Shown here piece after piece: positions 49,309 to 58,162 of a stretch of 64,000 nt of DNA. The stretch's first letter is position 1. Each line of letters begins with the position of its first letter. A program made the position numbers and the translations under genes. The notes below the pieces were generated by a model. That model did no database searches, was not told the origin of the DNA, and worked only from the letters and a program-made list of their open reading frames with translations. Origin of the DNA: an uncultured Roseburia sp. (lineage in GTDB: Bacteria > Bacillota > Clostridia > Lachnospirales > Lachnospiraceae). The stretch covers positions 20,482 to 84,481 of the forward strand of contig CALZGM010000014.1 in NCBI GenBank assembly GCA_945787015.1, written 5' to 3'.

Positions 49309-51363
49309 ATGTTTGCAAAGAATGACCAAATCTCAAGTCGGCAGGCAATGCGCCTGATTACATTTGACATGCTGGGGTACAGTGCCATTATGATACCTGC
49401 CACACTTGCGGGAATAGCCGGGAGAGACGGCATTTGGGGAATTGTACTTGGAACCGCCGGCGGATTTCTTTATCTGCTGCTGCTTCGGGCAGTATTAAGA
49501 AACATGGAAGGCGGCTATGAGGCGTATTTAAGCCAAAGCTTTGGAGCCGTCTTTGGCTGGATCATACGGCTTTTATACGCTTTGCTTTTCCTTTTTCTTG
49601 CGGGAAAAGTAGCAGCTGTTTTTGCAGAACTGGTAGTGACGGAATTATTGGAAAAACAGTTCCGTCTGATTCTGGGAATCATTCTACTGTTAGTAGTCTA
49701 TGGCGTCACCGGTGGAATCGAAGGGCGTGCAAGAGTGTATGAAATCTTGTTCTGGATTCTGTTGCTGCCGCTATTTGTCATGTTTCTTTGCGCGTTACCG
49801 ACAGTAGATACGGATTATTGGACTCCGGTTTTTATGGAGAAAACGATAACGCTCTTAAAAGGCGGTTATCAGGTGTTTCTCTGTTTTTTTGCCTTGTGTC
49901 TCCTTCCGTTTCTGGCAGAGTTTGTGCAAAGGAAAGAAAAACTTTATAAAAGCGGAAGAAATGCGCTTTTTTTGGTAGGAGGAATCCTTTTGGCACTGTA
50001 TCTGATTCTTCTGGGGATGTTCGGGGATAAGGCATTAGCCACTATCGAATATCCGGCAGTTACCATGATGAGCCGTGTGCAGATTACTGGCGGATTTTTA
50101 AAGAGGACGGATGCCATCATGTTTGGAATCTGGTTTTTTACGTTATTTGCACTTTTGTGCAGTTTGATTTTCTTTTGTGAAAGGCTAGTTCAGGGGCTTT
50201 TTAAAGGGAGCAGAGAGGAAGCTTCCTGTAAAAATGCAAGCCTGTGGTGTACGGTGTTTGTAACGATTGTTGTATATGGACTGGCAGACACATTTTATCG
50301 GAATGAGAGCTTATCACGGCTTTTTGAGCGGTTGCTTTGGTATGGGGGAATGCCTTTTGCGGTATTGGTTCCGTGCTTTCTTCTGCTGAGGAAAAAAGGA
50401 AGAATGGCCGCCCTGCTTTTTATCTGCCTGTTTTTGAGCGGCTGTATGCCGCCGGAGGTAGAGGACCGTGAATTCCCGGTGACCCTGACCGTAAGTGCAG
50501 ATACAGAGCAGTTTGCAAAGGAGTGGCTTGATACACTTGCCTCGGGTAATAAAAAAGTCGATTACAACCATTTGAAGGTAATTATCATTGAACGGGAGTA
50601 TTTGGAGCAGGCGGATAAAATGAGCGAACTGCTTACGTTATTAAAGCAGGAAAAAAGTGTGCCGCTTAATGCCTATGTGGTGACTACGAATGATGCAGAT
50701 GCGTTGGAACAGTCCGAAGAAAAGCTGGATAAGCCATTGGGAAATTATGTGGAAGAACTGTTAGAACATTCAGATGAAATCAAAAAGGAAACCTATCCAA
50801 CCATTGGAATGCTCTATCAGGAAAAAGAAAACCGTATGGAAACTCTTTTTATTCCCTGCCTTTCCCTTGTGAATGAAAAACCGGGGATAACGGAATACGA
50901 GGTGTACAAACGAGGCGAAGCAAAGGGGATGGCAGATACAGACACGGCGTTGCTGTCATTTTTTGTGGCAAACCAGATGAAAAAATATGAATTACAGTTA
51001 GCTGTTAATCAGTTTGTGGAGCTGTCGAATACAAAAAACAAAATATCGTTTGCCTATGTGAGAGAAAAAAGCGGATTGATGAAAAAGCAGGTTCGGGTAG
51101 ACATTTGCTGCGACGGAAAAATTCTGTATCAGACTTATAGCGGAAATGAGGAAGAAACAAAAGGATGGCTAACGCAGCAGATTGCAGACTATATGGCGGT
51201 TAAGGCGAAAGGGGCATTAGAAAGGGGAATTGATTTGACAAACAGTAGGAAGAAGTTAGGCGGTAGTATGCGGGAGTGGTATGTGTATTATCAGTCGAAT
51301 GGAAATGACTATGAGGAGGAGATAGAAATTGTTTTTAACGTAAAAATAAATTGGACGGAATAA
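49309..51363 (+). CDS. GerAB-GerAC fusion protein of the germinant receptor
   Basis: A 684-residue polypeptide joining two normally separate subunits. Residues 1-362 are a GerAB-type transporter-like protein with about ten membrane segments (QISSRQAMRLITFDMLG start). Residues 366-684 are a GerAC-type lipoprotein: an embedded signal-like stretch MAALLFICLFLSGC with lipobox Cys379, then VEDREFPVTLTVS and a GerAC C-terminal domain (NQFVELSNTKNKISFAYV). The frame is open across the junction with no stop or frameshift. It starts 1 bp after gerAA. If the internal lipobox is processed, GerAC could be released and lipidated; otherwise it stays tethered. Confidence 0.88.
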   Translation: MFAKNDQISSRQAMRLITFDMLGYSAIMIPATLAGIAGRDGIWGIVLGTAGGFLYLLLLRAVLRNMEGGYEAYLSQSFGAVFGWIIRLLYALLFLFLAGKVAAVFAELVVTELLEKQFRLILGIILLLVVYGVTGGIEGRARVYEILFWILLLPLFVMFLCALPTVDTDYWTPVFMEKTITLLKGGYQVFLCFFALCLLPFLAEFVQRKEKLYKSGRNALFLVGGILLALYLILLGMFGDKALATIEYPAVTMMSRVQITGGFLKRTDAIMFGIWFFTLFALLCSLIFFCERLVQGLFKGSREEASCKNASLWCTVFVTIVVYGLADTFYRNESLSRLFERLLWYGGMPFAVLVPCFLLLRKKGRMAALLFICLFLSGCMPPEVEDREFPVTLTVSADTEQFAKEWLDTLASGNKKVDYNHLKVIIIEREYLEQADKMSELLTLLKQEKSVPLNAYVVTTNDADALEQSEEKLDKPLGNYVEELLEHSDEIKKETYPTIGMLYQEKENRMETLFIPCLSLVNEKPGITEYEVYKRGEAKGMADTDTALLSFFVANQMKKYELQLAVNQFVELSNTKNKISFAYVREKSGLMKKQVRVDICCDGKILYQTYSGNEEETKGWLTQQIADYMAVKAKGALERGIDLTNSRKKLGGSMREWYVYYQSNGNDYEEEIEIVFNVKINWTE

Positions 51364-51416
51364 AATGGGAAAAACCGGTAATACTATTTTTAGTAATAAA
51401 AAGAAAGAGGTTTGCA

Positions 51417-52028
51417 ATGAAAAAAAAGAGTATTATCGGATACATAACAGGAGTCTTATTTGTGACAGCGGCAGTGGCCGGGGTGTTTTACGGAAAGCAC
51501 AGTATGCTTCAGCAGCAGATTGCGGGAAAGGTTTTGCGGTTCCATGTGCTGGCGAACAGTAACAGTGAAAAGGACCAGGAACTAAAGCTTAAGGTACGGG
51601 ATGCAATTGGCGGGCTTTTGCAGGAGGAAATGGCACAGGTGGAAAACAGAGAGGAATGTGTAAGATGCATTACAGAGTGGATTCCACAGATTGAGCAAAC
51701 CGCTGCGGCTGTCATAAAAGAAAACGGATATGAGTATTCTGTATGTGCAAGACTTGAGGAGACGGATTTTCCGGTGAAAACCTATGGCGCTTTTACGTTT
51801 CCTTCAGGCAGATATGAGGCGCTTCGTGTGACAATTGGCGAGGGAGCTGGAGAGAACTGGTGGTGCGTCCTGTATCCAAATATGTGCTTTGAAAACAGTA
51901 TGTATGAGGTGATTGATGAACATGGTGAAAAGGTGCTTAAGGAGGTGTTGGATGAAAAAGAGTATGAGGCAGTGTTAAAGGGAGGAAATTATCAAATCAG
52001 ACTGCGGCTTTTTGATTTTTTTCGATAA
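51417..52028 (+). CDS. spoIIR: Stage II sporulation protein R
   Basis: A 203-residue protein from the ATG at 51417 (AGAGG upstream); a longer frame to 51351 overlaps the previous gene. An N-terminal hydrophobic segment (about 5-24) directs export across the forespore membrane. The SpoIIR core is clear: VLRFHVLANSNSEKDQELKLKVRD split over residues 41-64, and WWCVLYPNMCF. SpoIIR signals from the forespore to activate pro-sigma-E processing by SpoIIGA. It follows the germinant-receptor fusion by 53 bp, consistent with a forespore-expressed cluster. Confidence 0.92.
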   Translation: MKKKSIIGYITGVLFVTAAVAGVFYGKHSMLQQQIAGKVLRFHVLANSNSEKDQELKLKVRDAIGGLLQEEMAQVENREECVRCITEWIPQIEQTAAAVIKENGYEYSVCARLEETDFPVKTYGAFTFPSGRYEALRVTIGEGAGENWWCVLYPNMCFENSMYEVIDEHGEKVLKEVLDEKEYEAVLKGGNYQIRLRLFDFFR

Positions 52029-52106
52029 AAAAGTGGGACTTGCGAAATCGTAAGAAAGCGGATATTATAGTTGGTATCACTTTATGATTGAAAGAGGAAC
52101 AGGGTA

Positions 52107-52550
52107 GTGACAAAAGAAGTATTAGTAAAAATCAGTGGTCTGCAATTTGCCGGCGAAGAGGATTCCGATGCAATCGAAATTATTACATCGGGAAATTATT
52201 ATAAGAAAAACGGAAAGCATTATATTTTATACGATGAAGTAAGTGAAGGAAGCACGGAAGTGACAAAGAATGTCATTAAAATCTGGGACAGTACCATGGA
52301 AGTAACCAGAAAAGGTCCGGCATCGGTACATATGATGTTTGAAAAGGATAAGAAAAATGTTTCCTATTACTATACGCCGTTTGGCAGCCTGTTGGTCGGC
52401 ATTGATGCGAAAAATGTTTCAGTGAGGGAAAGCGAGCAGGAAATTGCAGCACAGGTAAAGTATGGACTGGAAGTCAATTATGAATATGTGGCGGATTGCA
52501 ATATTATGGTGAGTGTAACATCAAAAGAAGTAAGGGATTTTAAATTATAG
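52107..52550 (+). CDS. DUF1934 (YwiB-like) beta-barrel protein
   Basis: A 147-residue cytoplasmic protein starting at GTG 52107, with AGAGGA about 8 nt upstream. The DUF1934 features are the early VLVKISGLQF, IEIITSGNYYKKNGKHYILYDE and the later YTPFGSLLVGIDAK and EVNYEYVADC. The family adopts a calycin-like barrel and has no assigned function. It is convergent with the membrane-protein gene at 52592 and shares a bidirectional terminator with it. Confidence 0.85.
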   Translation: MTKEVLVKISGLQFAGEEDSDAIEIITSGNYYKKNGKHYILYDEVSEGSTEVTKNVIKIWDSTMEVTRKGPASVHMMFEKDKKNVSYYYTPFGSLLVGIDAKNVSVRESEQEIAAQVKYGLEVNYEYVADCNIMVSVTSKEVRDFKL

Positions 52551-52556
52551 GATGCA

Positions 52557-52585
52557 AAAACGGGAGCTGTTACGGCTCCCGTTTT
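52557..52585. terminator. Bidirectional terminator between convergent genes
   Basis: AAAACGGGAGC (52557-52567) and GCTCCCGTTTT (52575-52585) form a perfect 11-bp stem with a 7-nt loop, with A- and T-runs on each side, so it can end transcripts from both directions. Confidence 0.85.
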
Positions 52586-52591
52586 ATGTAA

Positions 52592-53119
52592 TTATTTCTT
52601 ATTCTTTTTTTCTTTCAAAGCCTGCTTGTCCTTTTTGGATGATGCATCCAAATCAGAAGCGGACTTCTGTAACTGGGCAGCTTTCTTTTTTAACTTCGCT
52701 CTCCAGCTTAATTTGCCTTCCGGTTTTTCGAGAGGACCACGGACACCGGTTACTTTTGTAATGTAAATGCCACTTACTGTTGCCTTTACCTCTTTCTTTA
52801 ACGGAATGAGATCAAAGACAGCTTCATCAGCGATGAGTGACATCATTTTCGGTCCAACCTTTGCTTTTACAATCGGAAGCTTGGACAGACGCATCATCTT
52901 TGGTGTCTGATCAATCACTGCCTGTGGAAGCCCGGAATCCTTGATGCGCATACGCTTTTTATCAATGATTAACATCGGTATGGTCTGTGCAACTGCAGCC
53001 ATCTGGGCATCCTGCTCTTCTTTTCTCTTCTGAGCCTTCTTGCCGAGAAAATATAAGACAACCATGATAATAATTAATACTACCAGGATGGACAATAATA
53101 CGATAGTAGTTGTATTCAC
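52592..53119 (-). CDS. Single-pass membrane protein of unknown function
   Basis: A 175-residue protein with an N-terminal transmembrane helix (about 5-26), a basic GKKAQKRKEE segment that should stay in the cytoplasm, a compact middle (about 42-130; MLIIDKKRMRIKDSGLP, KMMSLIADEAVFDLIPLKKEVKATVSGIY split) and a Lys/Ser-rich disordered tail. The start follows AGGAGG on the minus strand. I do not recognise the family; the central region looks like a small beta domain of an integral membrane-associated protein. Confidence 0.7.
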   Translation of the reverse strand: MNTTTIVLLSILVVLIIIMVVLYFLGKKAQKRKEEQDAQMAAVAQTIPMLIIDKKRMRIKDSGLPQAVIDQTPKMMRLSKLPIVKAKVGPKMMSLIADEAVFDLIPLKKEVKATVSGIYITKVTGVRGPLEKPEGKLSWRAKLKKKAAQLQKSASDLDASSKKDKQALKEKKNKK

Positions 53120-53291
53120 AATAAAAACCTCCTAAAATGCGATTCGTCTTTCATTGTAGCATTTTTTCTGACAAAAAGCAATGTGAATTTATTGTGAATT
53201 CGTAAGGAAGAGACTTTCCTTTTAAGAAAAACTGTGGTATGTTAATAAAGCTTGACAAATTTTTAGGTTTTAAAAAACAAGAGAGGTATTT

Positions 53292-54515
53292 ATGAAAAAG
53301 AGAATCGTTGCACTTTTATTGTGCGCAACAACAATTTTTACAATGACAGCTTGTAGTAAAAAGGATGATACAGCAGAAGGAACAGAGGTCTCTGCAAATA
53401 CAGAAAGTTCAGAGGAGGCAAATCCAATGCCGGTACCGGATCTTGCTAAGTATTCATTTACTTATTCGGATTATGTGACATTAGGCGATTACAGTGCAGT
53501 TCCGGTAGAATTATCCGAGTCCTACGAAGTAACAGAGGAAGATGTGGAAAATTTCCTTGTGGAATGGTTTACATCCAATTCCCCGTTTTATGTAGCGGAT
53601 GAGACAAAAACAGTGGTGGAAGAGGGCGATATCGTAAACGTAAACTATGTCGGCAAGTTAGATGGTGTAGCTTTTGAGGGAGGCTCTGCAGAAAATCAGA
53701 CAATCGACGTATCCGGTAACTGCTCTGCGGATGGCTATACAACCTATATTGATGGCTTTACAACAGGGCTGCTTGGTGCCAAAGTTGGTACAGAGGTCGA
53801 CTGTGATGTGACATTCCCGGAAGACTATCAGAGTACTGATTTAGCAGGCAAGGCAGTTGTATTTACATTTACTGTAAATTCCATTCAAAGACCAATGGCA
53901 TACGAGGAAATCGATGATGCGTTTGCAGCAGAGTATGCCGGTGAAGACAGCGTAGAAGCTATGTATGACGTAGTACGCACAAGTCTTGTAAATGAAGCAG
54001 ATTATTATAAGGCATCTGAAATGAATTCTGATATTCAGGAGTACTTATTGGATGAATGTACCGTAGAACTTCCGGCTGACTATTTTGCAGATCTTGTGGA
54101 TGCGTACCGCAATGTGTTTGTTTATACCAACTGTGATGGCGATGAGAGCAAGCTAGAGGAGTTCTTAAGCACAAATTACGGCTATACCGTCGAAGAGGCA
54201 GAGCAGATGTGGACAGAAGCATTAAAGATGGAAGTTCAGATGGAATTCATTCTTGGCGCAATTGCGGAAAAAGAAGGGATTACTTTAGATCAGGAAGCTT
54301 ATGACTCAGATCTTGCGGATTTATTAAGTTATTATGGCCTTACATCCACAGATTCCGTATTCCAGACCTATGGTTATGGCGATTTGGTTTATGGTGAAAT
54401 GCGTATGAAAAACATGCATGTGCAGAGTCAGATTATTGATATGTTGAAAGAAAATGCCGTTGTTACAGTAGCAGAACCATCTGAGGAGCCGTCTACAGAA
54501 ACGACTGCAGAATAA
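53292..54515 (+). CDS. FKBP-type peptidyl-prolyl isomerase lipoprotein (trigger-factor-like)
   Basis: A 407-residue lipoprotein: signal peptide with lipobox M-T-A-C (Cys21), an acidic Ser/Thr/Glu linker, then a domain order resembling trigger factor without its ribosome-binding part. Residues about 115-195 form an FKBP fold (VEEGDIVNVNYVGKLDG, IDGFTTGLLGAKVGTEVD, DLAGKAVVFTFTVNSI); residues about 200-385 are a helical TF/SurA-like chaperone arm. It should assist folding of secreted proteins at the outer face of the membrane. It has GAGAGG upstream and TTGACA at 53252-53257 as a possible -35. It is monocistronic. Confidence 0.88.
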   Translation: MKKRIVALLLCATTIFTMTACSKKDDTAEGTEVSANTESSEEANPMPVPDLAKYSFTYSDYVTLGDYSAVPVELSESYEVTEEDVENFLVEWFTSNSPFYVADETKTVVEEGDIVNVNYVGKLDGVAFEGGSAENQTIDVSGNCSADGYTTYIDGFTTGLLGAKVGTEVDCDVTFPEDYQSTDLAGKAVVFTFTVNSIQRPMAYEEIDDAFAAEYAGEDSVEAMYDVVRTSLVNEADYYKASEMNSDIQEYLLDECTVELPADYFADLVDAYRNVFVYTNCDGDESKLEEFLSTNYGYTVEEAEQMWTEALKMEVQMEFILGAIAEKEGITLDQEAYDSDLADLLSYYGLTSTDSVFQTYGYGDLVYGEMRMKNMHVQSQIIDMLKENAVVTVAEPSEEPSTETTAE

Positions 54516-54601
54516 AAAAAGATTGATTTTTTGGCGTTTGATGGATATGATATAACTATTATTTCATATGATATTAGCTGTATGCAGAAAAGAGGAAAGT
54601 T

Positions 54602-55993
54602 ATGGATTTAGTAAATGTAAGAGATTTGTTCCGCAAACAGGAACAGTACACAGATGAGATCGTTACAATCGGAGGCTGGGTAAGAAATATTCGTAATTCT
54701 AAGAATTTCGGATTTATTGTGGTAAACGACGGTACTTTTTTTGAACCGGTACAGGTTGTATATTCCGATGTACTGTCTAACTTTGAAGAGGTGGAAAAGT
54801 TAAATGTAGGTGCAGCGATTATTGTTACAGGAAAAGTCGTTGCTACACCGGGAACAAAGCAGCCATTTGAAATCCAGGCCGAGGAGATTGAGATAGAAGG
54901 TGCATCTACACCGGATTATCCTTTGCAGAAGAAAAAGCATACGTTTGAATACTTGAGAACCATTTCTCACTTAAGAGCCAGAACGAATACCTTTGAAGCA
55001 GTATTCCGTGTCCGCTCTCTGTGTGCATATGCCATTCACAAGTTCTTCCAGGAAAGAGACTTTGTTTATGTGCATACACCACTGATTACAGGAAGTGACT
55101 GTGAAGGTGCAGGCGAGATGTTCCAGGTTACGACACTGGACTTAAACAATGTACCAATGACAGAGGATGGAAAGGTTGACTTCAAGCAGGATTTCTTTAA
55201 CAAGCCAACCAATCTTACGGTTAGTGGTCAGTTAAATGGTGAGACTTATGCAATGGCATTTAAGAATATCTACACCTTTGGCCCGACTTTCCGTGCAGAG
55301 AATTCAAACACCACACGTCATGCAGCAGAATTCTGGATGATTGAGCCGGAAATTGCATTCGCAGACTTAGAGGATGATATGATTCTCGCAGAAAGTATGT
55401 TGAAATATGTGATTAACTATGTATTAGAGAATGCGCCGGAGGAGATGGCGTTCTTTAATAACTTCATTGACAAAGGATTATTAGAGCGTTTGCAGCATGT
55501 GGCAAATTCTGATTTCGCCCGCGTAACCTATACGGAAGCAATTGATATTTTATCCAAGAACAATGATAAGTTTGATTATAAAGTATCCTGGGGCTGTGAT
55601 TTACAGACCGAGCATGAACGTTACCTGACAGAACAGGTATTTAAACGCCCGGTATTTGTAACGGACTACCCGAAGGACATCAAGGCATTCTATATGAAAC
55701 TGAATCCGGATGGCAAGACCGTTGCCGCAGTTGACTGTCTGGTGCCGGGTATCGGAGAAATCATTGGTGGAAGCCAGAGAGAAGATGACTATGATAAGCT
55801 TCTTGCAAGAATTAAGGAGCTTGGATTAAAAGAAGAAGACTATAACTTCTACTTAGATCTTCGTAAGTATGGTTCTGCAAGACATGCCGGTTTTGGACTT
55901 GGATTTGAACGCTGCGTGATGTATTTAACAGGGATGACCAATATCCGTGATGTGATTCCGTTCCCACGTACCGTAAATAATTGTGATTTATAG
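54602..55993 (+). CDS. asnS: Asparaginyl-tRNA synthetase
   Basis: A 463-residue class IIb synthetase charging tRNA-Asn. Residues 1-110 are the OB-fold anticodon domain ([24 protein letters not shown] split over about 20-43). Class II motif 2 appears as [21 protein letters not shown] (two parts, about 231-251) and motif 3 as [13 protein letters not shown] (about 434-446). The catalytic domain ending [11 protein letters not shown] is standard for AsnRS. The start follows AGAGGAAAG. It ends at the terminator at 56014-56060. No T-box leader was seen upstream. Confidence 0.95.
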   Translation: MDLVNVRDLFRKQEQYTDEIVTIGGWVRNIRNSKNFGFIVVNDGTFFEPVQVVYSDVLSNFEEVEKLNVGAAIIVTGKVVATPGTKQPFEIQAEEIEIEGASTPDYPLQKKKHTFEYLRTISHLRARTNTFEAVFRVRSLCAYAIHKFFQERDFVYVHTPLITGSDCEGAGEMFQVTTLDLNNVPMTEDGKVDFKQDFFNKPTNLTVSGQLNGETYAMAFKNIYTFGPTFRAENSNTTRHAAEFWMIEPEIAFADLEDDMILAESMLKYVINYVLENAPEEMAFFNNFIDKGLLERLQHVANSDFARVTYTEAIDILSKNNDKFDYKVSWGCDLQTEHERYLTEQVFKRPVFVTDYPKDIKAFYMKLNPDGKTVAAVDCLVPGIGEIIGGSQREDDYDKLLARIKELGLKEEDYNFYLDLRKYGSARHAGFGLGFERCVMYLTGMTNIRDVIPFPRTVNNCDL

Positions 55994-56013
55994 GATTTTG
56001 GACAAGCGATAAG

Positions 56014-56060
56014 AAGAACTGCTGCAAAGTACAAAAAATGCATTTTGTGGCAGTTCTTTT
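56014..56060 (+). terminator. Intrinsic terminator of asnS
   Basis: AAGAACTGC (56014-56022) and GCAGTTCTT (56050-56058) form a perfect 9-bp outer stem, with an inner pairing of GCAAA and TTTGTGG types, followed by TTGC. Confidence 0.75.
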
Positions 56061-56182
56061 GCATATATGTAGAAAAAATGGGAATAACTTGAAAGTAAGA
56101 AAAAAGTACTGATTTTAAGAAGAAAATATAGTATACTAAAAAGGTCAGGCAGATAAAAAAGTTTTAGGAGGATGAAATTAAG

Positions 56183-56692
56183 ATGAAAAAAATTTTAGTG
56201 TTATTCATGACAGGAGTTATGTTAGCCGGAGTGCTGGCAGGTTGTGGAAAGAAAGCCACAGAGGAAAATAAGGCTGCAAATTTAGAAGGAACCTGCAGCG
56301 AGATTTTAGAAAAGGTTTATGAGACAGCAGAACTGGATGCGGATTTTAGAGAATCCCTTCAGTATTATGAGAATACAGCGATTCCTTCCGATGATGAAGA
56401 GATGGAAAGCTATATGATTGGTACCAATGAGGTAGATTATACAGATTCTGTTTATTCGGCACCGATGATGAGTTCCATTGCTTACCAGTGTGTATTGCTT
56501 CGTTTAGAGGCAGATGAGGATGTGGAAGCTGCGAAGCAGACGCTGCTTGCTGCTGCAGACCCGAGAAAGTGGATATGTGTAGAGGCGGAAAGCGTTCAGG
56601 TGGAAAGTGTTGACGATGTTGTTATGGTAATTATGGCAAATGAGGAAACTGCCAATGCAATGGTTGCGGCATTTAAAGCACTTGGTGAATAA
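56183..56692 (+). CDS. Lipoprotein, DUF4358-like
   Basis: A 169-residue lipoprotein with lipobox L-A-G-C (Cys21) after a typical signal peptide. The mature part has CSEILEKVYETAELDADF, a middle YMIGTNEVDYTDSVYSAPMM segment and VLLRLEADEDVEAAKQTL, the pattern I associate with DUF4358 lipoproteins of Clostridia, often found next to AlgI/AlgJ-type acetylation genes as here (next gene 30 bp downstream). AGGAGG precedes the start. Its role may be accessory to cell-surface polysaccharide modification; that is inferred from position. Confidence 0.7.
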   Translation: MKKILVLFMTGVMLAGVLAGCGKKATEENKAANLEGTCSEILEKVYETAELDADFRESLQYYENTAIPSDDEEMESYMIGTNEVDYTDSVYSAPMMSSIAYQCVLLRLEADEDVEAAKQTLLAAADPRKWICVEAESVQVESVDDVVMVIMANEETANAMVAAFKALGE

Positions 56693-56722
56693 AAAATAAT
56701 AGAAAAATAAGGTGGTGGAAGC

Positions 56723-58144
56723 TTGCTATTTTCAAGTATTACATTTTTATACTATTTTTTGCCGATTACAATGGGACTGTACGTTGTGGCACCCAAAAGA
56801 TGGAGGAATGCAATACTGTTTCTGGCAAGCTTCCTTTTTTATTTCTGGGGTGAACCAAAATATTGCTTACTTATGCTGGTATCTATATTGGCGGGGTATT
56901 TCGGAGGACTTGCAGTCTGGTATACGATAAATTGCAGAGAAGAGATTCGAAAACTTGTGCTTTTTATAGCAGTTGCGATACCGCTTAGCTTTTTAATTGT
57001 CTTTAAGTATATGGACTTTGGAATTATGAGCCTGAATCACGTGTTGGGAACGGAAATTCCTTTGGTGAAACTGGCACTTCCGATAGGCATCAGTTTTTAT
57101 ACTTTTCAGATTATCAGCTATCTTGTGGATGTCTATCGAAAAGAGACTCCTGTAGAAAAAAATTTTATCAATATGGGAGCCTATGTTGTGATGTTTCCAC
57201 AGTTGATTGCAGGACCGATTGTACGTTTTTCTTCCATTCAGCAGGAGTTAAAGGAACGTACCCTGTCAACAGATCAGATGGCAAAAGGAATCGGACGGTT
57301 TGTGACAGGACTGGCAAAAAAGGTATTGTTAGCAGATCTTTTGGGAGAGTTCGTGCTGGCGATGGACCAGGTTCCAAGGAGCAGTGCATTGTTTTTATGG
57401 ATTGTGGCACTTGCCTATGCATTACAGATTTATTTTGATTTTGCAGGGTATAGTGATATGGCCATTGGCTTGGGATTGATGCTTGGATTTCATTTTCCGG
57501 AAAACTTTGATCACCCTTACAGAGCAAAAAGCATAACCGAATTCTGGCGCAGATGGCATATGACATTGGGCGGATGGTTCCGGGACTATGTGTATATTCC
57601 ACTAGGCGGCAGCAGAGTTTCTTTGCTTAAATGGGTACGGAATGTGTTTGTTGTCTGGGCATTCAGCGGTCTCTGGCATGGTGCGAGCTGGAACTTTGTG
57701 ATGTGGGGGCTGTATTTCGGTGTCATTTTAGTACTGGAGAAATTATTTTTGAAAAAATGGCTGGAAAAATTACCGGCATTGCTGCAGCATTTTTATGCGA
57801 TTGTTCTTGTAGTAATCAGCTTTGTTATTTTCAGACTGGAGAGCTTTACGGAGGCAGGAAGCTTTCTGGCGGGAATGTTTGGATTTGGACTTACGACAAA
57901 AACAGAAGGGCTTGGAATGAGCATTGGCAGCTATCAGATTCGAAATTATGGCTTTTTAATTGTTGTGGCATTTGTTATTGCAACCGGTATTCCAAGACAG
58001 CTGTGGGATAAAATGAGAGAGCAGAGATGGGGGGCTGTATTTGCAAAAGCAGCAGCACCTGCAGTTTACCTGATGCTGTTACTGGTCGTAACCGGATTTT
58101 TGATTCAAAGCTCTGTCCATCCGTTTTTATATTTTCGCTTTTAG
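56723..58144 (+). CDS. MBOAT-family O-acyltransferase (AlgI-like), TTG start
   Basis: A 473-residue polytopic protein of the AlgI/DltB membrane-bound O-acyltransferase family, transferring acetyl groups across the membrane toward an exported polysaccharide. Signatures are LFSSITFLYYFLP at the N-terminus, PIGISFYTFQIISYLVDVYR, FPQLIAGPIVR, DFAGYSDMAIGLGLMLGF, FWRRWHMTLGGWFRDYVYIPLGG and the catalytic-His segment SGLWHGASWNFVMWG. The TTG start is fixed by GGTGGTGG upstream and by the family N-terminus. It is cotranscribed with the AlgJ-like gene 18 bp downstream. Confidence 0.92.
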   Translation: MLFSSITFLYYFLPITMGLYVVAPKRWRNAILFLASFLFYFWGEPKYCLLMLVSILAGYFGGLAVWYTINCREEIRKLVLFIAVAIPLSFLIVFKYMDFGIMSLNHVLGTEIPLVKLALPIGISFYTFQIISYLVDVYRKETPVEKNFINMGAYVVMFPQLIAGPIVRFSSIQQELKERTLSTDQMAKGIGRFVTGLAKKVLLADLLGEFVLAMDQVPRSSALFLWIVALAYALQIYFDFAGYSDMAIGLGLMLGFHFPENFDHPYRAKSITEFWRRWHMTLGGWFRDYVYIPLGGSRVSLLKWVRNVFVVWAFSGLWHGASWNFVMWGLYFGVILVLEKLFLKKWLEKLPALLQHFYAIVLVVISFVIFRLESFTEAGSFLAGMFGFGLTTKTEGLGMSIGSYQIRNYGFLIVVAFVIATGIPRQLWDKMREQRWGAVFAKAAAPAVYLMLLLVVTGFLIQSSVHPFLYFRF

Positions 58145-58162
58145 GCAGGAAGGGAGAAAGGT

